Assembly (NCBI GenBank): GCA_027924585.1
Contig: BSBM01000059.1
Location: 1,674,001 to 1,738,000, forward strand
Direction: 5' to 3'
DNA from: Larix kaempferi
Lineage: Eukaryota; Streptophyta; Pinopsida; Pinales; Pinaceae
Length of the DNA stretch: 64,000 nt
Shown here: positions 10,272-21,990 of the stretch, piece by piece
Layout: each line of letters starts with the position of its first letter
Numbering within the stretch: position 1 is the stretch's first letter
The notes under the pieces: model-generated
What the model was told of the DNA's origin: nothing
What the model saw: only the letters and a program-made list of their open reading frames with translations
The model's database searches: none
Program-made: the position numbers and the translations under genes

Positions 10272-10960
10272 CTTGGGTTATGATTTCGCAATCATGGTTG
10301 CAAGTGGAACTGTAGGCTTGCTTTGCCCTTATATTGGGACCTAGATCTTGTCAATCTTCTTGATATGGGTTGAATATACTTTCTAGGTGGTTCTTGTATT
10401 TGCTCCTTTCAATAAATAGACTTATAATTCATTTTTTAGACACATCATTTTCATTCATATTTGGTAGTGTGCATGAGATTGATGCTAGTGATACTTTTTC
10501 AATAGTTGTTATTTTGGTCTTAAATATATTGGGTTGACTCGTTCTACCCTGACCTCTTTCATCAATTGTGGTCGATGAGTTCGAAGTTACTGCTGGATTT
10601 TCGTAAGTTTCAAGTTCTATCGATAACTCAACTCAACTTTCAGTTGGTTGGTCAATCCCTCCTCTATGTTCATTAATTATTATTTACACCTTATCCTTGT
10701 TGGATTTTAACTCCCGTAGATGTCTTGGAATCAATCTCTTATTGCATTTGAAGCAAATATTTGCATTCTTCATTAATTCTAGCCATTGTCTTTAGGAATC
10801 TTCAAATAACTTGTCAAATTTGTCCACAATTTTGTCGATTTTTTCCCAACTCTATCTTCAACTCCACATAATTGGCTTTATCTTATTAAAGATGGTCATC
10901 TTCTTGCACCCTGTCATAATAACTCTTTTTAGTAGTGGCTTCCTTGCGGAACCCACTTAA
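10272..10960 (-). pseudogene. Ty3/gypsy gag remnant with zinc-knuckle-like motif
   Basis: The minus strand near 10690-10760 reads ICFKCNKRLIPRHLREL, which resembles the atypical plant gypsy knuckle (C-x2-C, then PGH-x-C) with the last ligands changed. The rest of the gag is broken by stops. It is directly upstream, on the minus strand, of the protease, as in a gag-pro order. Confidence 0.5.
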
Positions 10961-11639
10961 TTTTCCTTTTTTTATTTTTTAAGTTTTTAATTTATTCTTT
11001 CTTTAAATAACTTCACTTATAACCGAGACACTTTGAATTATAAAAGGCCAAAAAGATAAAATAATAGTTGAGGTGCGACATATCACAAAAAAGAGTGGTT
11101 GTACGAACGAATGGCAGCTGATAAGATGTTTGAACGGATCTGTGTCAACAGAAGCACGCATTGCAGCTAGTGGTGGTGTCGTACAATAGCGACAGACTAA
11201 TTTATGAATGAATTGTATGGATGCATGGGCATACAGCGGAAGCCACAAACAACGGAAACAAGAATTAATATGAGTGGTGGTTGTACAGAATCGTATGGAT
11301 CTGTCACCGTTGTATGGATTAATTAATGCGACTGTTACAAGATTATTGTCCTTGGTAGTACAATGTACGGGCAGCTACAGTGGAATTAAAATCATACAAA
11401 CATAGTACAAGTTGCAATTTGGTGGTTGTATCGGGGAGGAATCATACTATCTACGGGTAGATAATTGGAGGATGACAGAATGTACAACCAAAAAATGTGT
11501 ACAAGTGTACGAATAGAGCACAATTTCAATGAATCATACAAACACTAATTTGACGGCCGCAAGGACGGATGTATGGAATTATTGGTTTTTAGATTTGGCA
11601 GCTTTAGGTATTAACTCACAAAATTTGGCCAAATAAATG
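10961..11639 (-). mobile_element. 5' untranslated leader of the minus-strand gypsy element
   Basis: Lies between gag and the primer site. It is strikingly rich in GTAC/GTAT and their complements (for example TGTACGAA, GTATGGAT, GTACAATGTACGG) from about 11090 to 11580. I see no coding sequence. Confidence 0.4.
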
Positions 11640-11651
11640 GCTCTGATACCA
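11640..11651 (-). other. Primer binding site, initiator tRNA-Met type
   Basis: Minus TGGTATCAGAGC is the classic complement of the plant initiator tRNA-Met 3' end. Two bases separate it from the minus ...ATTACA that ends the LTR at 11654. It fits the minus-strand gag-protease fragment at 9936-10960. Confidence 0.75.
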
Positions 11652-11653
11652 AA

Positions 11654-14160
11654 TGTAATAGACAGTTCCTATTATTATAGAATGACAAAGGAATTCTACA
11701 ATATATATAAAAAATATTGAAAATAAATGATTGATATTAATTGATAAGATGACCAAATGAGGGAGCAGACGGATCAAAACCACCCTGATTCAACCTTCAC
11801 GTATGAACCGATTCGAGCAATCGAGATTAGACTATGGTTCGGGCACACCAAAGTTTAAAAGGATGTGGAATTGGAGGAGATTTCTCCATTGATAAAAGAA
11901 GGGAAGTTAAGCAAGAGAAGATTTATTTTGATTATTTATTGTTGTGGAAAAGTCTTGAGAACAATAGCATGCAGAAAAAATTGAGTGTAAGTTGTTTCTA
12001 CAAAAAAGCAAGACAAGAAAATGCTAGCCATGGGAATTCAATTTGGTCAATAGAGTAAAAAGGCCTATGAAGGGTGGTGAGGTACACAAATAGGTTGAAA
12101 TCTTTACACCTCGGGGAAGGGCCGAAGTCCTCATGTTTCAACATAAGTTTTATTGCACTGTCGAGATGTAGAAAATGTGTTTTTATTGAACAAACACATA
12201 TTTTGTGTCAATGGTAGAAGAGTTCAAATTTTTCAACATCATTGACTCTAATTCAATTAACAAGTGTCAACAAATAATCAAATCAATTAATAGAATGGCA
12301 AATCAAAATCAACCATGTTCGATACAAATCTTACAATCAAAGAGAAGTGTGTGGTGCATAAATAAGACAGCAAAATGGGGAGTTGTGAACCTCACTCTAT
12401 CATTGATTGGTTAAGTTACTTAAGTCAAGTTGCAAATAGTTTCTACAACTTACTTGGTCTGGATAAGATGGTTATGTTTTGGTACAACCAATTGTGATTG
12501 ATATGGAACCATTAAAGGACCATTTTAGAATAGATAATTTCTACTGCTCTACATCTTTGCCTTGATCCTCCTAGCCTCGATAACCATTGATGTAGCTCTC
12601 CAATAAAAATGGCGAAAAGGATATCTTCATTCACTCCCAAAGGGCACATAGGAACGGTGTTTTCACTCAATCGAGTATCTGTAAACTAAAATCTAATGAG
12701 GACAAAGTAATACAAAGTCTTGCTTTCCATCAAGTAAAAATGTGCATTGAATGAAGACAATGCAAAAAACAATGTGTCCTCGAACCACAACAATCTAGAT
12801 CCAACAATGCATGCATGTATCCCCATTCTCAACAAGGAAGTTACTTCAAAGATAGTGCACTTGATACTTCACTCTCTCATCCACAAGTCCTTGAGCCATC
12901 AAACATACACAATCTACCTAGTATCTTGAATGACAACAAATATTGTCCAATGTTCCATGGGAACACGTCCCACAAGGTCAAGGGCATGCTTTCCACACAC
13001 CTCGAAACAAGGGGCCTTCTAGCGGATGGCATATCAAGAATAACAAGAGGAACGAAACCAATCTCTCTCTTAGTTGGATGGATATCGTAAGGAGGAGAGA
13101 TTTAGTTGGATGGATATCGTAAGGAGGAGAGATTTAGTGAGCCTCCTAGTTGATAGAACTTTACACTGGGTGGCATTGTCTCTAGCAAGAGATTCCACAA
13201 TTCAATGAGGGATACTGACCCTAATGAAGGTGTCTTTGTCTTTATTCTAAAGGAACACGAGACAAAGATGTCTATTATCTCTAACCAAAATATAATTACA
13301 AATTCAAAAGAGAGACAATTCAATACTAGGCCTCGAAATACAAGAAAATCATATTGCAAAAGTTATATATAACAATAAAAAATGTAAGAAAATATAATAT
13401 TTTATTTTTTTTAAAAGCTACTTACATTAAGAAAGAACAAGGACAATATAATGTGCAAACGACTGTGCCTACTTGCCTACCTAAAGGCCAAAACGAAGGC
13501 CTTCAAGTCAAAGCATGCCTCGATAAAACATCCACATGCATCTGTCACAAACAGGGTTCAAAGATGATGCTTGCGTACATTGAGGCAAGAGATGCCATTC
13601 AGCATGTAGATTTAGAGATGCATATATAGAGGTTCATTAGAAGTAATTGGAGAAGCATATTCTTCAATAGGATCCACTTATAAGTGGCCATGCTAGGTGA
13701 TGACAATTCCTTTCGACCTTAAGAAGTTTCGCAATTGTATGCTATTAGTGGTAGTGTTCTCTCTTGTTTCTTTTAAAGAGGTTAACGTCATAGTTCAGAA
13801 AAATATAGACTTTAAAAGACATTTATATCATTTTTATTTTGAAAGCCGCCATCCATCATCTGTAGTCACTACCACTTCTTGAAAAATTAAATTACATGTG
13901 CCTATGTACATTGAAATTTGAATGCCATCTTGGTTAGAATAACGTGAAGCAATATATTATCATGTCTTGTAAACATTAAGCAAGATAAAAGAAATCATTA
14001 TGAATCACATAATTGAGCTTTAAATCAGTCCATAACAATTAAATGTGTATAACTTTACCCTTCCTCCAATAAAACAAAAGAAAATAAAAAATCTAGAAAA
14101 AACACAAAGGAAATGACAAAACAAGAATGATAGAAATTGTCATGTCATCTTTTCATATCT
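11654..14160. other. LTR of the minus-strand gypsy element and anonymous repeat sequence
   Basis: The gypsy LTR must start at 11654 and run right, but its far edge cannot be placed. No protein family is recognised here. A perfect 32-bp tandem duplication (TAGTTGGATGG...) lies at about 13071-13136. The open frames at 12747-13090 and 13354-13629 have no recognisable domain. Confidence 0.3.
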
Positions 14161-14164
14161 ACTT

Positions 14165-14570
14165 TAGTCAAATGATTACCTTTAGCTCCTTCAATCAAAA
14201 ACAGTTTAAACATATTTTGCTAAGAATTCATTTAAGCTCCTCCACATGAGAAGGATGATAAATTGGTGTTGGAAGTCTAATGTGTCCAAAATGACCTGCA
14301 AAACAGTTTCAACTTCTAGAAATAGTAAATCACGCTGCATTTAGAGTGAAGGTTTTCTGCCAATTAATATAATCATGAACATATTGTGATAGAATGATCA
14401 AATGATTGAGAATTTTGCAACCATACTGCATAGTACATACCATCACATTCATCGGGCTTCTCAGTTCCACATGTTTCACATTTACCAGACTTAACCGGGA
14501 GTCCCAGTCGAGCATTCACAAGCTGAGTTGGATGTTGAATAGAAGACATTCCGTAGACTGACACCTTACT
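14165..14570 (-). pseudogene. Largest-subunit fragment of RNA polymerase IV/V (two exons)
   Basis: Exon 14441-14570 (minus) translates without stops as VSVYGMSSIQHPTQLVNARL, then GLPVKSGKCETCGTEKPDEC. This is the N-terminal zinc-binding region of plant NRPD1/NRPE1 (RNA-directed DNA methylation). It is bounded by TTTGCAG and GGTATGT splice sites. The next exon starts at 14295 after TTTTGCAG and continues in phase: GHFGHIRLPTPIYHPSHVEE. That second exon then contains TGA codons where the family has arginine codons, which fits C-to-T decay at CpG sites. I see no further exons, so this is a genomic (intron-containing) pseudogene fragment. NRPD1 and NRPE1 cannot be told apart here. Confidence 0.75.
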
Positions 14571-14990
14571 CTGCAAATACCAAAATAAAAGTGGGCCTTA
14601 AATATGTGCAGAGAGTAAAGATTGGTTAAGGTACAAAATTCCAGAATAATGTTGTAAAGCCACATTTCTTAACTATAATTACATATATATAACAATTTCT
14701 GATAAATTACGCACTATGCTTGATCAATTCACTTAAATCTCCCCATAAATTTTCTTCTTGTAAATATCTAACAACCATTATAGAAAGTGAAAGCGCTATC
14801 CGAGAGGATACATTTCTTATAACAACCTGTCACTTGCAAACATAAGTTCTCCATGGCAATCACAAACAAAAAAGAGGAGCACCACATGGATATTTAACAA
14901 GCTTTTTCACCTAAAACATCAACAGTCTTTAAAAGAAAAGATTGAAAACAACCAAGATTGTTGTCTTGAGTAAACCATGGAAAGAGCAGC
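14571..14990. other. AT-rich sequence, no gene seen
   Basis: Sequence upstream of the NRPD1/NRPE1-like exon. It could be its intron, but no earlier exon is recognised. Confidence 0.3.
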
Positions 14991-14994
14991 AGCA

Positions 14995-15600
14995 GCATCA
15001 ATCATCTTTGGCAGTAGCCACCCCACAAGATCTTAAAAGAATGAAATTTAGCAAATTATATAAAAGCTTTCATTAACAAATCATTTGAATTATGTAAGGG
15101 GGTTGCTTTCAGCAGCAGATCATCTTTGGCAGTGGCCACCCAAAAAGATCTTAAAAGAATGAACTTTAGCAAATTCAAATCATTTGAATTATGTAAGGGG
15201 GGTGCTTTAATAAATGACTTACTTCGTGAACTATAAAAATATAAAGTATCCTATTCTCGTCCACTTACAGTATCGTATTGTTGTCCACTTCAACCAATTT
15301 GGCTTGTCGGAAATGTGTTAAATCACTTTTATGACAAAGGGAAACCAACTCCAAGAGGTCAAACATCTTCCCTCACACACACACAAGGCATTATTCCTGT
15401 TTACGTGGTGGCACCCCATCCCAAAAGATCTTAGGAGAACTAATTTTAGCAACTTCTATAAAAGTCCTCGTTACCAAATCATTTGAGTTATGTAAGGGGT
15501 CTACTTTAAAATGACTTGCTTTATGGAATATAAAAGGATAATGTGTTCTATTATCATCCACTTAAAGTAATTTGGCTTGTGGAACATGTTTTAGATTGGA
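14995..15600. repeat. Three diverged copies of a short interspersed repeat
   Basis: The block AGATCTTAAAAGAATGAA...ATTTAGCAAATT...CATTTGAATTATGTAAGGGG occurs near 15030, 15145 and, more diverged, 15425. The first two share an upstream ATCATCTTTGGCAG-GGCCACC. Later parts with CCACTTA-AGTA and GGCTTGT-GGAA recur in the second and third. This looks like a local duplication of one repeat, with CA-rich tails near 15375 and 15640. Confidence 0.55.
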
Positions 15601-15649
15601 ACTAACTCCAAGCGGTTAAACACTGTCCCTCACACACAAACACACACAC

Positions 15650-15722
15650 TCTAAACCCATCAGGGTTAGAACTGAGTTGTCTGCATGACAATGCCCCATC
15701 CCAACTACTAAGCCACAATGTG
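15650..15722 (-). repeat. tRNA-derived SINE head (partial)
   Basis: The minus strand reads TGGCTTAGTAGTTGGG (A-box-like), then AGTTCTAACCC (B-box-like) about 40 bases later, followed by a TG-rich tail. This is the Pol III promoter layout of a tRNA-derived SINE. Confidence 0.4.
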
Positions 15723-15853
15723 ACTGAGGACATCATTATGAAGTCTTAACTTTAAAGACTTCAAATTAGTTGAAAGGACAATTGTCATCCGTGTCTGTCA
15801 TAAATCTAATCTATCTGATCCACTACGCCATTTTTGTAAGAATTAGTTAATAT

Positions 15854-16080
15854 AAGCCCAAGAGTTGGCTCGATCGATTAAACTACCCAAGGCATCTTGT
15901 TGACAAGAAGCCCATAGGTCGTAGGCTCAAATTTGTTAAGTCCCTCAAGTTTACCAACTATTATTGTGGTTGGTGGTTGAGCCGCCCTCCATCTGCAAAT
16001 TCTAGGAAAGAGGTGGGGGGAAATCTTGTGAGGTTTTCCTCTAAACAAAAATATGTAAAAATTAAAAATTAAGAAAAAAA
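15854..16080 (+). repeat. tRNA-derived SINE, copy 1
   Basis: Starts with an A-box-like TTGGCTCGATCGATTAA and a B-box-like TCGTAGGCTCAAATTTG. The body reads GTGGTTGGTGGTTGAGCC, GCCCTCCATCTG and a GAGGTGGGGGG run, and the end is A-rich. The same order with the same spacing is found at 58236-58445, so this is a dispersed SINE family. Confidence 0.65.
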
Positions 16081-16378
16081 GTCATTTGATTTAGAATATA
16101 ATAAAGTATTGATTGTTTTCATCACGTTGCCCTACTACTCAATGTATTTTCAAACATTCATATCAGATGAATTTTTAAGGAAATTTGGTACACATCTTCC
16201 AATTTCAAAATTGTTCTGAACATACACATCTAAACTTTCCAATTACACAATCATCAACTTCTTAATAGCTAATTTGGAAACTGGAAGTTCAACTATCAAC
16301 AAAGTTCAAGTTGGTTTTTTTGTTGTTTTAACTTTTTAATGTTTTTAAGTTTTGTATTAATTTTTAAAAAAATTGGGC

Positions 16379-16460
16379 TTTTGGCAGGCTCGTGTAGGCT
16401 GCCATCACAACCTGCAGGCATGTAGGCTCCCTTGTGGCTGCCTACACAAGCCTGCCAAAA
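16379..16460. repeat. 25-bp inverted repeat (foldback)
   Basis: The arm at 16379-16403 (TTTTGGCAGGCTCGTGTAGG...) is the near-perfect reverse complement of 16436-16460, with a 32-base spacer that itself carries part of the motif. It lies just upstream of the hAT transposase start and may be a subterminal feature of that transposon. Confidence 0.5.
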
Positions 16461-17589
16461 ATGAGTTAAATTTAATTTATTTTTTTTAAAATCATTTTAA
16501 TTTATTCCTTTTCCACTATCAGATCCATGGCACCTAAGGGCAGACCTAGAAGGCCTCTTGATAAAGCATGGTATCATTGTGTCCAGGTGGTCCCAGTGCA
16601 AGACAATCAAGTAAAGTGCAACTACTATCCAACAACTATGTATGGGGGCATAAACAGCTTAAAACACCACCTAGCTCGAGTTGTGTGCAAGGATGTTGTA
16701 GCTTGTGATGGCTGCACTGAAGAAGTCACAGTGGAAATGCACATTCCTTTGGTAGGAATCAAAGAACAAAATGCCAAGAGATCTAGGTTGAGGTTTGAAA
16801 CAGCAGGGAGGGGTAGATCTCCAATGGGACCTCCATGCAGTTGCTCATCAATTTTTGCACCAAGTCCATCTATCACCTCTCCTTTCTTCCTTCCTCGTAC
16901 TACCTCGGGATCTCGACCAACCTTGGACAGCTTTAATGAAAGGAAAAGGAAGGAGGCAGATATGGTAGTTAGAAGGTTCTGGTACCATGACAGCCTCTCA
17001 TTCAACATTGCAAGGTCTCCTTTTTATCAACCCATGGTAGATGTTATTGCTAGTGCTAGCTCTGGATACAAAGGCCCCTCTTATAGTGCACTTAGGGGGA
17101 AGATCTAGATGAGGAGTTGCAGTTTGTCAAGGCACGGTTCGAGAGCATTAAAAGCTCATGGGAGTTTACAGGTTGCACAATCTTTCCAGATGGGTGGACA
17201 GATCAGAAGACTAGAACAATCATAAATTTTCTTGTGGCTTTCCCTAAAGGAACAATGTCCCTGAAATCTGTTGATGCATCTTCACATGTGAAAGATGCAA
17301 ATCTGATATTTACATTGTTAGCAAAGGTTGTGGAAGAAGTAGGGGCCAAACATGTTGTCCAAGTAATCACAAACAACGCCGCAAATTATGTGGCAGCAGG
17401 TAAATTGCTTTGTGCAAAATACCCTACTATTTTTTGGATCCCTTGTGCTGCCCACTATATAGATTTGATTTTGGAGGACATCGGGAAGTTGGAGTGGGTG
17501 CAAGATGTGGTTCATGAGTGCAAACAAATAACCAAGTACATTTATAACCATGATTGGGTGTTGAGCCTTATGAGAGAATACACAGAAGG

Positions 17590-18380
17590 CTATGTAGCAT
17601 GGGTACTCGTACCCGAGGGTAGGGTACGCGTACACATACCAGGTACTTGGGTACGCGTAAGGTACATCTCCTATCTTAACCTGTCGTACCCCATATTAGC
17701 TCCACATAACAGAGATGCCATTATAAAAAAAGGGGTACATATAGGCTAAATGGTGCGGCACTGGGAAAATATAATGACCCCCAACCAAATCTGAACTAAA
17801 TTTTTGCTAACTGCGTATGGAGTCTAGCTGAGGACTTATGTCAAGCACTTTACAACATTGTTCAAATTCCACTGAATATTGTCCAAATCTGGTAGACCGA
17901 TTTTGCATTGATTTACAAGGAATGTTTTTATGGTTTTTTGTTCAGCACTCATGGAACATAATTGAACTACCAAATGTGCACATAAAAAATATACATATGT
18001 ATTTAATACTAATAAATACACTCACATCAACCCAGTAATACATTTGCAACTTTTTATTGCCTGTAACAGTAGTACAAATAGGTGTTTAAAATCGGATTTC
18101 AAGTGTACCTTCAAATTACAATATGACTGTTTGTTACAACTACATAATACAGTGATTTATCAAATTTTATGTAACTTTGAGTCTTCCACTTGATATCTAC
18201 TATGAGTCTATGATTTTTCAAATTTTCAACGTGAATGTTCCTTGTCCAATTAATCATTGAATTTAGAATTATGAATCATGATTCATAATTTATGAAGAAA
18301 TCTGAAATATGCATGTATAATGTGACTATGACATGAAAGACCCGCCCCCGTCCCCGTACCCAAGTTTCTTGGCAACTTAG
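17590..18380. mobile_element. Non-autonomous hAT-like element inserted in the hAT transposase gene
   Basis: Bounded by an 8-bp target duplication, ACAGAAGG, at 17582-17589 and 18381-18388. Removing 17590-18380 and one duplicate restores the hAT reading order. The ends are imperfect inverted repeats: CTATGTAGCATGG at the left and, read inward from the right, CTAAGTTGCCAAG. Eight-base duplications and CTA-GT-GC ends fit a hAT-type non-autonomous element. The left end is rich in GGTAC/CGTAC motifs. No coding sequence is visible. The left part also occurs at about 26808-26910 and 27234-27420, in the same hAT sequence context. Confidence 0.65.
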
Positions 18381-20744
18381 ACAGAAGGTGAGTTCAGTTG
18401 CCCTCTACTATCACACAGTTTGCAACAAACTTTCTCTCCCTCCAAACCCTTCTTAATGAGTACCAAGCATTGAGACAAATGGTTAGTAGCAGGGAATGGA
18501 TACATTATAAGGACAACACAAAACCAGATGCAATGGCTATGAGTTTGTATGTTCATAGAGATAGTTTATGGGAGGAAATCACTGAGATTGTCAGCATGAC
18601 AAAACCACTTGTGAAAGTGTTGAGGATCATCGATGGTGACAAACCACCAATTGGGTATGTTTATGAGGGGCTGGACATAGCCAAAGAGGCCATCAAGGTC
18701 TTCTATAAAGGGGATGAATCTAAATCTCTCCCTATATGGTATTGTTATCACATATATAGTAGTCGGGCTACCATATATTATTTTTCTCATTCCAGTACAC
18801 TATTCAGCCAGTTCCCTTACATTTCAGATGCTGAGATGAGCATCTAGATTGGATCACTATCAGATTGTGGACAGCAGTTGTATTCCCCATGCCATGACTG
18901 AGTCTCAGGACACTCAGAGAGATGACCGATATAGCCATCATACCATTTGTACAGAGCAGTCAGTAGTGTTCAGAGTTGCAGCAGCAGTTCCAGAGGACAG
19001 GTGATGGTACAGGTTGATGAGCTTTCAGGTATATGACTCAGCAGGTATATCATGGTGTTATGGTTAGATTGCTTTTATACTTATTCTTATAGCATGTCTT
19101 AGCACTCAATGTCATGATCTGGCGATCATATAGATATTTGGACCTGGTCGATCTATTATATATATTACATTGTCCCTACTCAGACTTAGAAGTTCACTAT
19201 TCATACTCATTGGTTTTACCCTCCTTAGGGAGAATAGAAGTGATCATTCAACCATACCTTGGCTTGCTAGTGTTGGCTCCATTATTCATTGTCTTCATCC
19301 ATCCATGGCCTACCTTTTAGATTATCACCCTGACTTACTACTTGACTAGTGGCATGGAGGACTTTTCCCCACTGTAGCCTCTGTATTGGATGAGCTTCCC
19401 TGTTTATTGTGTCTCGGCTCTGAGTTGGTGACAAAACTTACCTATGGTGAGTTGGCGTTCCTTGTGAATTCCCCCTAGTCACTAAAGTTGTGTTGGCTAA
19501 ACCTGAAACTTTTAGTGCTGCCATGAATACAAAATCTGGAAAAATGAAATGCTATATCTTGTATGAAAAGCCCATTCATGCAATGTGTTTCTAAACACAC
19601 ATGAATGAGAGGCATGCCAAATGAACATGGCAATGAAAATAAAATGTTATATCTTTTGGAAAATAAATACCTAGGTAAACAAGCTGTCCATGACACACCT
19701 AGAAGTGCTCAGGTAAACAAGTGCCTTAAAAACACACCTGCAGCAGAAAGCCTAAAGAAAAAATGTAAATCTATGCAATGTGTTTATAAACACACATAGA
19801 TCAAGGCTATGGAAACTTCAAGCCCAAAAGCAATAGAACTTAAATGCTATATCTAAACAATTGCTGGCCTTATTTGTATTATGGATTGTGCGCATCTGTG
19901 AAGGTGAATAAACCCTCTTTAAACGACTCATCCATTTGTGAGACACCGCCATTCCCTGTGTTATTGCTCATTCAGTATATACTATGGTGTATATTCCCTT
20001 TCCCTTGCCAAAGTGTCACAAAGTTAAGTCAGTCAAGTCATCCCTTAGCCTAGCCAATTATTTCAGCCTTCACCCTTCACTAGCAAATTGATCACAGCTA
20101 TGAAGTGAGTATGATCCTGAAAGTCTAGTCTGAGTAATAATAATAATTAAGGACACTATATATTTGGATTTAGATCGCCAGTTATGATTACTCTGTGTTA
20201 TAATTGTTATTTGAATAAGTTGTAGAGCATGTATTAACCTTGACACTTTGCAGCAGCCTTGGATGATGGTCTGAGTTATATTTGGTCTTGGTTAGACCCA
20301 GTTTGACCATGGAGGACCATGTAACATGAGATGTTAGACCTTATGATGATATGGATAGATGATATATGGTCTATGTATACATACATGATGATTCTATGCA
20401 GCAGCTACAGGGTTATGATGATGATTCTTGGGTTACAGCAGTGTTTGGTCATTTACAGATCATTATTATTGGCCTTGTTCCAGTATATTGGATATTTATT
20501 TTGATCATACAGAGACTCATATGGTGTATGAGTACACATCTTGGATGGATTTGGACCTTCTGAGTCCAATGGGACAGTTTGTTTTCAGTTCCGGGCACTT
20601 ACAGTGATGATTGAGCCTCAGTAGGCTGTCCCAGTGCAGTTTTGGTCTGTCGGAGGCCTTGTCAGAGCAGATGTGATTTTTATCCGGTTGACCTATGGCA
20701 CTGATGATGGAGGGGGTGGTCCAGCCACTTGTTTTTACCATATT

Positions 20745-21990
20745 ACCCCCCTCCCGGACACACTGGTGCCCTCACCTTGACAGCGCAGGCACTCCAGGAG
20801 GTTGTTTTGGGTAGTTTCACGCTTCCCGAGGCATTTCAGGATTGGTAGAAATGGCTATTAAGGAAATCGATTTGGGCTACTGAGGCAAAGTTATGGCATG
20901 GGATGATCAGTGATGATAGATCGGGGCCTTCCACACCTTCTCCAGCAGTTTCAGCTTCATCGGGGCCCGCATCCATCACTTATGGCACTTTCTGTGGATT
21001 TCGGAGGTCTTTTTGAGGCCTACGATTTGACTATGGAGGCACGATTTGGTACATTAATGATTATTTTATGGTTATTGTGCTATGGGGATTGACCAAGGAG
21101 GGATAAAATTACCCCTTGGACCCACCATAAGCCTCCTATGATATTATGTCATCATGATTTGGTGGGATTCCCCTCTTCTAGGGCGATTTTGTCCACTTAG
21201 ATAATATTTTATTTGTGATCCATGTATTTTATTGTTGAGCTCATCTCAACCATTGATTAGACATTTGTATCTTTTAATCTTAGCCACTCATTCAAAAAGT
21301 GGTTAGGGTTTTGGTGCCTCTCCTTCCTATTTAAAGGAGAGAGCCTCTCATTGTAAGGGGTCTTTGGCTCTTGGATTATTGGTATAGAAAATATTCTTGT
21401 GGAAATTCTTGTGGTCTCCTTTGCATCTGGTGTTCTTAGATGGTGATTGGAAAGTCTATTGCAACCTAGCATTTGGAAATTGTGGTAAGATCTATCTTTT
21501 TTGGAAATCATTGTTTGTCTACAGGAGGGCGACTTCAACAAGGGCGATTTTGCAAGGCTTCTTCAAATTGACTTTCTTGGCATTCGCTTGTATCAGGGGG
21601 TTATCATTAGCTTCATTGTGATCTATGCTATCTTTCTGTTACTTCTCTTGTGGCATTAGTCTTATCTCTTGATGCATCAAATCTGATATTGTTGACGTTT
21701 GTTGCGCAGGAGAGAGGGCGCATTGGCTTCTTGGATCAAATCGACTTGCATAGAAACTACCTCAAAGCTTCTCAAATTGATCGGGTTTGCATAGATCATC
21801 ATCATCAAGGCATCTACAAGGTTACCCAGGTAAGATCCACAGGTTTGTTTCTCTTTCCTTTATCCAATCCATTGACATAGCTCATAAATTGTTAAAACCC
21901 TAAATATCTTAAAACCCCCATTTTACATTTTCTCAGATCTACTTAGATCTAGTGGGTTGTTGGGCATAATATTGAAAACCCACCTCTATA
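20745..21990 (+). mobile_element. LTR (single copy) inside the hAT intron
   Basis: Has the same promoter layout as the gag-only element: TATTTAAA at 21328, then GGAGAGAGCCTCTC and ATTGTAAGG. No second copy is visible in the window, so this is a solo or truncated LTR. Its edges are not determined. Confidence 0.35.
21328..21335 (+). promoter_or_regulatory. TATA-like box of an LTR
   Basis: TATTTAAA followed by GGAGAGAGCCTCTCATTGTAAG, paralleling the promoters at 3956 and 8363. Confidence 0.4.

Noticed and set aside
16625-17008. Minus-strand 127-codon open frame
   Set aside because: Antisense of the hAT transposase N-terminal region.
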